A stretch of 64,000 nt of DNA from Hydractinia symbiolongicarpus. Taxonomy: Eukaryota > Cnidaria > Hydrozoa > Anthoathecata > Hydractiniidae. A program made the position numbers and the translations under genes. Within the stretch, counting starts at the first letter, position 1, and each line of letters begins with the position of its first letter. The stretch spans positions 22,575,001 to 22,639,000 of the forward strand of contig NC_079882.1 in the NCBI RefSeq assembly GCF_029227915.1, in the 5' to 3' direction. Of this stretch, positions 49,201 through 61,200 are shown in pieces. The notes beneath the pieces were generated by a model, which was given only the letters and a program-made list of their open reading frames with translations, did not search any database and was not told where the DNA came from.

Positions 49201-52200
49201 CAGGCAAAGCTTTATGCGAGTTTAGCCATTAAACTTAAAGCTGGTACTATTTTATTGTGCCGGCAAATTATCTTCTAATTTTAATCAGACTTTCAACGTA
49301 AAGCAACTTCCTCTTAGTGCAGTGTAATTGTTTCGGAGATAGGCATGTAACTTCAAATGTTGCAACATCCAAAAAGAGTTGAAAAAAGCTACCTAAATTC
49401 AATAAAATCATCCCCTTTCTTTCTTGCACTTCAAACATGTGCTTTCAACTACGTTATAATTAAAAAGACATTAATGTATCATCGCGATTTTTTCAAACCT
49501 TGTTTCTATCCAATGGACAATAATTGCTAGTACATGGTAAAAGATTATCTGAATGCAATCTAAGTTTTAAGAAGCAAATAAGAATCTTTCAATACTAAAA
49601 TTGCTAAAAAATTAAGAAACTGCCTTAAAAATTGTGTACTTTAAGTATATGTTAAATACATAAAATATTAATTTTATTTATCATTTGTTGCAACGTATGG
49701 TGTGCTTTGCAGAAGAAAAAAAATTTTAGAAAATACGAACCACCTTTTTAAAATCTCCCCACTTATATGGTAATGGCTTTCCGATGAACGCAAAGTTTTC
49801 CGTAATATGCCGATATTTATCACTTTAATATTACATTTCATTATACTAACACCTTAATGTAAAATGTCTGCAAAAATTTTTGCCTAATTTACAAAATTGT
49901 ATATTAGAGAAAACTGACAGGTATTTAACATTGTTATTAAAGTTGTCTCTTTTATTTATAAAACGTTATACTTATCCCTACCTATTTAATGATATTTATT
50001 ACTAAAAACATTATTGAACGGAAAGCAATAAAACTTTAAAAAGTTTAGACCGGTTGATTTTTTCACGAGACTTAAGTACTACTTCATAACCCCTAAGCAT
50101 TTCTCAACAACATATTTCCTAAAAATTCTTTTTACCGTTTTCCTATTGCTTTATTGTTATTAACCACTATAACTTACCTTTGGGTTGCACTACAAAGTTA
50201 AATGGTTCAGCTGATGTCATTACACCTTGAATATCTGCTGTAATATTAATCTGTACGTTAGCAGCAGCGAAGCTTATAATTGAAACACTATACTTTAAAT
50301 TTGATGTTGTAGTGTTGATGGTTTGAAAGAATGGCTTGTGTGGATAATTCTTAGATGCTGATATGATAAGCTAAGAACAAAACATATAATAATAACTATA
50401 ACAGAAATACAGTACATTTTTTCTAGGTAACAAGTACTTAATACAGCTGGTGTAAAGGCCTTGTGTATTCCATCCTAATGAATGGCTTTCCGTCACCTTC
50501 GATTGTAACTATGTTATATTTCCTCCACTAGAGTATTTTTCTAACTTGCTTGCCTGGCACACCGATCGATTTGCAGCCAGGATAAGGCTCCAAATGAACT
50601 GTGAAAACTATAATTATTATGCGCGTGGGTACATACATGATATTTGTCGACAGGGAGAGGATGAGAATATGGTGCTTTCCAAGTAAATGTGATAGTTGAA
50701 GACAACATGTTTCCATTTATTGTTTGCGGCTTTTCTAGAACTAAAACAGAATGTTAAAGTTTTTGGGAAAGCTAAATAACTTAATTGTAGATGAAATGTG
50801 TAAATTCCTCATACCTAAGGGACATCCTTTTAATTGAAATCTCAAACAGCATTTATTATTCTTGCATGATGTTGGTAATATGCGTAAGTAATTTGTAACA
50901 ATGTAAGGATTTAACCAGTTGACAGATAATGGAGATATGCGTGAATTAACTCCAATTAAATTCTAAACAAGAAACAGCAGTTAGTTTGAAATCACTTTTA
51001 AAAGCAGCATTTTTTAATTACTATTCTAAAACGTTCATTATACCACAAACTTCCAATAATAAAAACAACAATGAGATTCAAGGTTTGATTTTGTGACTCA
51101 AAATAATGGCTAGCACTTTCCATTACAAAAGGATCCATCACAACTTAACGGAATCTTTTTAATTTTTAGTTTGCAATATGTTACAGAGCGGTGAATACAA
51201 ATTCAAAGCATTTGACATGAATAAACAATAGTACCATCATATAGTACCCTATCTTTGGTAAAGTTTGAGATCCTATTACATGTCAAAAACTTTAACAATC
51301 AGGTATACATGATGTAAGTTATGCGGAATAATTAAATGTCAAAATTAAAATATTCTTTATTTATACCATTGCCATTGGCTTTTCTTAGTTTTCCAAAAAA
51401 GTTTAGTACATATCTTTTTATAAGCAATTAATATTTTAAAATGAAGCTTAAGGATGCTTATGAAAAGAAATTTTTTCTTTTAAACTCAAAGTATGCTTCG
51501 GTTATGCTTAACGGCGAAAACATTTATTGGGATATCCTTATAACGAGAATATAAGTAGGCTTAAATTATGCTTATTTGAGAAAAAAATATTGGAACTACA
51601 TTTTGAACATCAGTAATTAGAACTTAAACGTCATTACATACTGGTTAATTCAGACATAAGGAATAAAAAGAAAAGCTGCTCAAAAAAACAACAAAAAAAA
51701 AAAAAAAAAAAAAACTTAAATTTTCTTAAACTTCACATAATGCTTAGCATTGCTAAAAATATTGACCAAATTTAAGCCTACAGATGCTTATGTGATGCCT
51801 TTAAAAAAGTGCAGTGCGCTAAATACTTATATAGTTTGATTTTAGTTTCGAAGAGAAGTCAAACATGATAACTTAGTAATGTAGTACCAAGTTGTTTTTA
51901 AGTTTCATAGATTTAATAATTGAGGACATGGATTGTTTTTTGTGAGTGTTTGCACATCCATTTTTGTGAAACAATGCAGCAGCCAAATAATCAATAGACC
52001 TATTTCCATATCCATTTAGTTCTGCAAAATATGCATGCGGAAATTCAGAATAACATGAAAACGAGATTAGTTATGAGCAAATTTCGGGATGCTGGTTGTT
52101 TACATGCAAGTTTGAAGAATATATCAACAAAATATGGACTTTTATAGCTTTTAACTGGCAGTTTCACATATTCATAGTTAACACAGTTATAAAGAGGGTT

Positions 52201-55200
52201 TTGGTAGTGGTAGTGTGACAAAGTATTTCAGATTTAAAAAAGGGAGGTTTAAAGTCCAACTTTCCCCACCAAGTCAAATTAGTATCCTAATTCTGAAATC
52301 ACAAATGTGGTAAATGCGAGTTATAAATACTTCCCAAACTACCCTCACTTGGTAAAAAAATAAACGAGGTACCAACAAGGTCAACTCAACAACTATTTTA
52401 AAACCACAGTCAGTAAGCCTAGCTAATGTTATTTTCACAGATGTTGTTTAAAAGGTACACTCAATAACTGGAGACACAGGATATATACCAGCAACATCAC
52501 CAATTTTAGTAAACAACGTGAAATTTCACGTTTGTTTGGAAGAAGTCAGCGGCCAGCCAACTAGCTAGCTACTTGTATCATATTCAAAGCTAGTACCTAG
52601 CTCATTTAACACCAAGAATAATACACAAAAGCATTAGAACGGCCCATTGATACATGCTATTATCTCATATTATCACCAAATGTTAATAACAATCTGTGAG
52701 ACAAATTAATTTTCCAGATATTGCAAGTAAACAAACAATATCTGCACTACTTCTCTGCAAACTAAAAATTTGCTGACAACTAATTCCGTTTTCATGTTAT
52801 TCGGTATGTTTGTATGTATATTCCGCGGGATGAAAATGAATATGGAAATAGGTCTATTGTCCATCATTTTCTGCCAGCCAAACTTAAATCTTATTAAAAA
52901 TAAGAAACAGTTTACAGAAATATTTTTCTTGTATTGTGTGAGACTTATTGCTACCGTTGTCTAGTTAAAGAAAGTTTAAGAGTTTAAGAAAGGATACAAA
53001 CTTAACTGAAGTCATTCATCATACAACAATGACGTTGTTAAGCTTTATACGACCATTTTTGATAGTTTTAGAACGGAATACGTTGTTCAAGGATTATAAA
53101 ATTTCGTTTGGGTTATTTTAGAACAATAAATAGCGTTGTCTAAGCTTCTTTATCTTAAGAAGCTTTATTCAAAGATCATATAAGCATAACATTTGCATGA
53201 CATTTGTATTTATAATATAAAAAGTTGTACATCGTATCGTAAAAAAATTGTATGAGATTTAAAAAATAAGGTATAATTAATTTTGTTCTTTTACAAATAA
53301 TAGATGATTTTGTACGAATTATATTTAATTGGAATACATTTATATTGGTATAAAATGCCATACGAAATTTGTAGATGGCCGCAGATGTAAATTTAAGTAA
53401 AAAACACAGGTATAACCTTGACTTCTCTGTTTGTGGATACGCCATAGTTTATTGTATATGTCTCCACCCAACCATCCTCATTTGAGTCTCCTTGTAAAAT
53501 TATTCCAGAGATTGCTAGTTGTTTGTTAAATTTAATATGTATATAATCAGAAGCATCAGTTGCACACCATGCGGCTTGAGTGTCAATAGTTACATTAGTT
53601 ACAGATGAACCATCTTTTTTTGATATATTCAAATCTGTCAACGTTTGTGAGCATTCTGGAAAAAGAAAGGTAGTAACTTAGTTTATTGATACTAAAACTA
53701 TCCAGGATTGACGCGAAGATGATAAAGATACAAATATTTACCTGGGTCATAACCATAAACTTCAACCTTCATACCACAGTTCTTTTCACAAGTTATTGCT
53801 GTTATTCTAATATATTTCATTGTTGTGGGCTGCGATATGGAAATAAAAACAGCACCCAAATCTGTATTCTCCAAAAAATTCTAAAAATAATTTACACAGC
53901 ACGAATATATGTAACACGTAACGTTTCATAATATATAAAAGAACATATTAAATTGAATTTTATACCAGATACTAACCTGCTGTAACTGTGTAAAGTTGTC
54001 ACTGTCGTTTGAATAACTTACTATATATTTTTTCACAAACTGTTTATTCCATTTTTTGTAAGAACCTTGCATGGATATGCCAGTAACTGTTTTTGATTTT
54101 ATCAAATCAATTTGCAAATACATATTGCTACGTTCTAGAATCATCCCCTCTCCAGCAACAAATAATCTCGCTGCTTTCGCATTGCGTCCATTGTACCACT
54201 TTAATTGTGAATCCTTAATGATACCGCTTGACATACCAAGTGGTAAGAGTATTTCTAAAGAAGTATAAAAGTTGTTATTCTTTTGCACATATATTTAATT
54301 CAACCTACAAAGCTAAACATTTCATCTAAGAATTAAATTATTAACTTATTAAAAGATAACGCAAAATTATACTCCAGCCGGAATGCTGCAAAAATGCAAT
54401 TTCTATTTATACAAATTCACGACATCGATCATTAAGTGTCCATTTTTATATCATTACTAACGCAATTTTATGTTATTCTTGCTAGTATCATAGTAGAAAA
54501 AATTAAGAAATTTTATTAAGTTAAAATATAAATTTCATTTTGGGTGAGTCCCAATTGCTTTTTACTGCTGCTAATTTTAGTGTTGAAATGCGCGACTCAT
54601 CTGTTTACTTGAAACTATCTACATGTTAAAAAATGTTTTCCATTCCTAAAACACTTTCAAGTGGCTAAAATGGCTATACAAATGAAATTCAAATGACTAA
54701 AAAACAACAAATTGTATACATTTTGTCTATATTTGTGGTATTCATTACTCAAAAAGTTATATTTTATGCACATGATTTTTTTCATTTTTCTGTTAAGTAA
54801 ACCTACTCATAGTAACAAAAAAGGGAAAATGGTATTTGCGTATGTAAAGGCGATTTCCACTAAATAAGCTGCTACACCTGCTGTTGTGGTGGCAAAGCCA
54901 TAAAAATGAAATTTTCGCTTCAGCAAATATTAGCTATCTCCACGTGCAGGGGTGGATAAAAAAACTATGCAAGGCCTAAAAAGGGCGTTTTTTATTAAGC
55001 GCAAAAAATTGCATTAAGGTAGCTTACTTAATAACAGAGAATAGCCTTTTATAAAATTATTTAATGAGGATATCATAGTACGAGACAGTTCCAAAATTTA
55101 GTTGATTGGTTGCTATGGTTACCTGTTGCTAGGTAAAATAGGAGCAAAATATGACATTTTGCTACTCGACGTTAAACCAGAAAAACATGCGCTTTTTGAA

Positions 55201-58200
55201 GCGTCTTATTGGCTGCGTATGTTTCTGAAGGGTCACATGTAGTGATTGAGTGAAACGCATTTTCGCAAGGTTGACTCGTCTCCGAGACAACTGATGTGGT
55301 TTTTCTTGGACGAAAAAAAGGCTAAAACCGGGCAAAAATGGACAAGATAAGTGAAAGACAAAACTGCAATTTGAAAATCAGTTTCACATAAGTACTAAGT
55401 AATACTATGGCCTGCATCCACAGAAGAAATTGTAAAGCATGTGTGCTTCGATCTTGAGAATTCTTGCTTCGTATAGATTCTGAATTAAACGGCAAAAAAC
55501 TTGTTTAAGGATTATTTTATGGACATTCTTGACTTACGGATCGACAAAAGGTGTACGGCAGCACTATTTCGACCTAAAAAGTACCAAATACCTAAGACCT
55601 TAAGTCTTAAGTCTAATTGACGACGACTAAGCTTCGACGAGTTCACTTCGGAGGGTGCATCGTTAGGACAACTTTCTGACTGTGTGTGGAACACCACATT
55701 TGATATTCATAACGTCATAAATTGTCTGAGGAGGCCGTAAAGTATCATCCAGCTATTGCAAAGCATTTAACATCAACGGAGGGGCAAGAAAGCTGTCTAA
55801 AAAAGGGGAAAATTGTTGCTATGTGTGTTGCTATGCACTTATACTTGCAGTTGCTTGCAAAAAGTGCCAGATTGCGCATTAAAAAACCGAAATTTGTCAT
55901 AAGCACTACTTGCCATGGTATTATAAGATGAATTTGCTGTCACAAAACAGGTAAAAGACAATTCTTGAAATTTAGACATTATTTGGTGGTAAACCACCTT
56001 AATAAAATGCATAAAAAGCCAAGATAAAGAAAATCGAGCCATTTTTATGAGATTTTGGGGCCACTTGTTTTATAAAGTCATCAGTGAAAATTCTTCGTTC
56101 ATTATCTGCACGCTTTACAACCCTCCAGAAGTTTATTAAAAAAAAAATTACATACCATATGTTCATCTGAGAAAAGTAAATATGTCGTTTATTATTTTAT
56201 TTTTGTTGCGAAAAATTACTGTACCACGAAGTAAAGAATCATTTTTACCCCTTAGGGGCTATTTATTTGGAAAGATTTTTCTCGGAAACCGGGTAAATGT
56301 TTCAGCATGGTACCAAGTCGAGATTTCGGGTTGTTAACAAAGTTTTAACAAAAGTAAGTTGCGTTTATATGAGGAAAAAACATTTACCGCCTACCGGGAT
56401 CTCGGGTGCGCATAATCGAGATCTCCGTAAGCCGGTAATGCATTTTCCAATATGTACAGAAGTTTCCTCGGTAGGCGAGATAAATTTATGTCGATTCGGC
56501 ATAATTTAAAAAAAAAAAAAAATTAGAATCTTATCACAATAAACAAAAGAAAGTTATCACATGGTGTTTGCTCACTCGAGGAAAAGTTTTCTTGCCCATG
56601 CCATATGAAAAGAAAGTAAAAATTATATCATGCTGAAATATTTCCCCGCTAACCGAGGAAATAATTCCCATATACAGCCCCTTAATTAAATATTCTCGAC
56701 GTATTTCGACAGACTTATATCAAAATTACAAGGTTGTATTATGCATTACTATTATTTATGTTATTTACCGCTTATAAAATCCAAATGGAAAGTAGGTCCA
56801 AGTGCGTCAAGTTGAATTACGGGTGGTATATGCTGCTACTTTTAGGGGCATTAAAGCAAATAATTAAATTTTGTGTCCCCTAATAAATGTCATACGAAGT
56901 AAGTCGCAGAATAATCAGGCAGTTTCTTACGTATATAAAGTATGCCCACTCGACTAGCTTGATATACCCTGGATTTGCCACTGCATGTATCATGTAAATT
57001 AGGTAACACAGATATAGACATAAATATGCACAGGGTAAAAGAATAAAAAACAGGTTGCTACTTAAAAACATCAACAATTTTACTTACCATTCTCTAAGCA
57101 ACCATAAAGTTCCATTCGCAAACATGTGTAAGCGTTAAAATCGGATCTATATACACGTGTTGCGTACAAACGAATATGTTTTGCTACCATCGACATTGAA
57201 AACCAGTTGTAAGCCACATTGGTATTGTCATAATTTCCTGTGAATTTCTGAAATGTATAATTTTACAAACAGAATGCACTGACATTATAAAGAAAATAAA
57301 ATTCCTTTAAAAAATCTAAAATAATATTTTATCATTTTTACTTAAAACAAAAGATGGTACGCAATATAGTACAATTAATTGCGGTAACTGGCATACAAAA
57401 TTTTGTACAATTATATACAAGAAGGATATACATAGCTAGTGACAGCTTTTTTTCGACAATGCTGAAATTTGCAGAAAACAAAGGATTGTGGGATTTACTT
57501 GTGAAGATTGCACGAGACTGCTACTTGTCAATTCCATTTCTATGTCCGCAGTATCTTTGGGATCCAAGTGAAAAATTAAAAAAAGTCGCAAGTGGAATGT
57601 TCCATCATTATTCAATGAACCAAAAAAAGTACACATTTACTTTGTCGTTGTGAAAAACCGCCCAATCTTTCCCATTGTTTGAGAATTCTAGTGTAAATTC
57701 CATTATAAAATTTGGAGCATAATTTGGATCACCTTGGATAGCAATTCCATTGATTATTGTTTGATTATAAAAAGAAACCTAAAAAGAAAAAAAGGAAGAA
57801 TGACAATGTAGAAATCGACGTTGTCATAAATGGAGTGTTAGTACCTCCTAATTCTTCTTTCAGAAAATGTTGGTTAGTTATTTATGTCGAAGAAAAAGTT
57901 ACTATAGATTTCAATATTACACACACTTGCAAAGCCACGTCAAAACACTTTACATAGTCTGCGCACATTATATTGAGTTATTTTTTGGTCTACAGGTATA
58001 TTGTAAATATCAATTTAACTGGATAGTCGCCTTGATGGTCATTATATCTATCACTTGAGCTCCCCATTCGTTTAAACCCGAAGTTAAAAGTATGTTGACA
58101 CCTAATTTATTAAATAAAAAAGTGAACTAAGCGATATTTAAAGCATTGTCATTGAAAAATGTTAAAAAACCCTTTGACATCTTGACAATACCTGAAACCA

Positions 58201-61200
58201 TTCTGGTTGATAATTTCCTTGACGACTACACCATGTTCCTGAAGAATAAAGTCTTCCACGCGACGGTAAAAAAACAATACTTCCACTAGTATATGTTGAA
58301 CTACTTGATAATTGACGGGAAGTGATTAATCCATTTGCCATTCCCAGAGGAGTGCGATCTGTACATGCTGTACGAAAGAAAATATTACTGAGGTAATCTA
58401 GGCAATACTATGTACAATCGATAAAGTGGGGAGAGACGTTCTAAGAACTCTGCATTTTCTTTCTCTTTATAGCATACAAATTTTGCATACGTCCAATTAG
58501 TAAATTTTCCCTAAATTTTGCAGCTATTTTGTTACAAAATTGTCTAAACAAGTTTAATAATTTTGACACAAAAAAGAGACTTTCATCAGTATATATACAT
58601 GATAAGGAGCAACAGTAGGGTGAAACGAGCGAAGGGACCCAGTGTCAAAAAGTCACAAGTAAATGGGTCACTCGCGCTGAGCGTCCAGTAGAGCGTTTAG
58701 TGCAGGTATTTTTAAAGTCTGTGGAGCGCTTACAATTATAAAGCCTTTCAAACGTTTAACGTTAGGTAGAATCTGTTGTTACACTTAAAATTCAATTACT
58801 CTATTACTTTTTGACAGCCGAATAAAAGTTACTTAACATATTTTTTAGCTTATACACAATTCGCAAGTAATACCGCCAAAAATGCCTGCGGAAATCGTAA
58901 AAAACAAAATTTTGGGCAATTTTTGCCCTTTATTGACGCGAACTATGTAAACACCGGAAAATTATACAACTTTTATTTGACTAAAAGAACTTTAAACAGA
59001 ATGTGAAAATTTATTCCAGATCGTATGTAATTTTAAGCAGATTTCAAGCTTTCGAAGACGTCACAGAAAAGGTCTGAAATAAGCAAAATGTTATTGCTGC
59101 CATTTTGTTTCTTTCGTGACGTACTATAAGTGTGCCATTTTGATTCAATTTGGACAAGCCTGTCCAAAGTTATGGGGGTAGCGTGGAATCCGACTCCTGA
59201 TCATAATAAGCTTAAAATACCCCGAATCAAAGAGATTTTGTGCTGCACTTATTAAAGGCGGTTCCCCTAAAAAAAATATACCGCAGAGGATTGTCTTTTC
59301 TGAAGATACTTGATGAAGATCAGTATGTGACAATACGACAAAATTAAGTAAAAAATTTCATTGATTGGTTGCCATGGTTACCCGTTGCTAGGAAAAGTAT
59401 AGGCAAAATATGACATTTTGCTGTTTGACGCCTAACCAAGTAACTGAATAACATGCCTTACTGCAAGCGATTTTTTTGGCCACGTATGCTCTTCAAGGGC
59501 CACGTGTATGGATTGAATCGCATTTTTCAAGGCTGGCTCGTCTTCCAGAGAAATGATGTGATATTTTTTGGACGAAAGCTAAAACAGGGCGAAACAGGCA
59601 ATATGTCCACAAAATAACTAAAAGACAAAACTTCGATTTCAACATCGGTTTCATTTAAACACTAGGTGGTACTACTGCCTGTAATGACAGAGGAAATTGT
59701 AAAGTGTGTGTGCTTCGATCTTAAGAATATCTTCTTCTTTTTTATTTCGCGTGAATTCCGAATTTAAACGGGAAAAAATCTTGTTTAAAGATTATTTTAT
59801 GGAAATTCGTGACTTATGCATCGACAAAAGGTGTACGCCAGGCGCCATTTTCAGCTGTGAAGCACCAAATACTAAGTCTAATTGATGACAAGTAAACTCT
59901 GACGAATTCACTCTATGACTGCGTGTGGAACACCACATTTAATATTCAGAACTGTATATATTGTCTTAACAGGCCCTAAAGTATCATTTAGCTATTGTTA
60001 GGCATTAAACATCCACAGAGGGGCAAGAAAGCTGTCTAAAAATGCGGAAATGGTTGCTATGGCAGTTGCTATGCCCTTATATCTGTAAATGGTTGGAAAA
60101 AATGCAAGATTGCGCAATAGAAACCTAAATTTATAATTAGGGCTACTTATCATCGTATTAAAGATGAATTTGTCGTCTAAAAACAGGTAAAAGACAATTC
60201 TTGAAATTTAAAATTTTTTTCTAGAGTATATATATAAGCATTGGTCGATAAAGCCCGTGGAAAAATCCACTTAGACAAGACAAAAAAAAAGAAAGCGTCA
60301 TTAAACTTTTGATAACGTCAACAACCCATGCACAAAAATATCTTTAGAATCTGTTTTTCTCGTTGACTCTATTGTGTAGCGCTTAAAGCGCTGATCCAGA
60401 TAATGTGTATTATCACGTGCTTTTGACGAATAGTTAATAACATAAAGGGTTTTTAAATTTTGGTGAATACCTGCTGCTTTTATCGTATAGATCATGAAAC
60501 GCTGATCAAGAAAATGTATAGTATTGTGTATCTTTCACAAACGGTTGCAGAGATATTGAGGTTAAAAGATTTTGTTGATTCATCAATAACCCGTCCATTC
60601 CAAAACGGATTCGGGATCCCAAGTTTGGGAATCATACCAAAATTGACTGCAGGTGGTCTCTAGTTACCCACGCGGTAGAAAAATGACTGACGTCACCACC
60701 ACGTTTTCAAGTTATTTGGTCTCAAATTTTAAAAGCATTGCAATGGCTTCATTAATTTAATAAAAGTAATTGATGTTAAATTATTGTATTTTCGTCACGC
60801 CGCTTAATTAGTCAATAAGCATATGAGACATAACTTTTTCGGCAGCATTAAAGGAAAATGAAAACATCAACTTTGCGTGTCACAGACAGACGGACACACT
60901 CTTTGTATTATTTTAGGCGACTAGTCGATAAGTCCTGTGGAAAAATCCAGTTAGGCAAAAGAGCAATTGAAAAATAAGTTTTTTAGATGTTTAGCTGACG
61001 TCAGCAGTGCAGATCCAAAAAAAAAATTGCGAAATTTAGTTTACTCTTTGCCTGAAAAGTATAGAGCTTAAAACGCCGATGAGAAAAATGTATAGGATCA
61101 TGTGTTTTCGACGAACGCATAAGGACGGGTTTAAAAAGTTTTGCAGACAAAAAATTTTTTTTCAGAATTTTATATATTAAATGCCTTTATCGAATAGATT

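Noticed and set aside
55722-55931. 69-codon frame inside the dispersed repeat
   Set aside because: The frame is not open in the other copies of the repeat and shows no domain.
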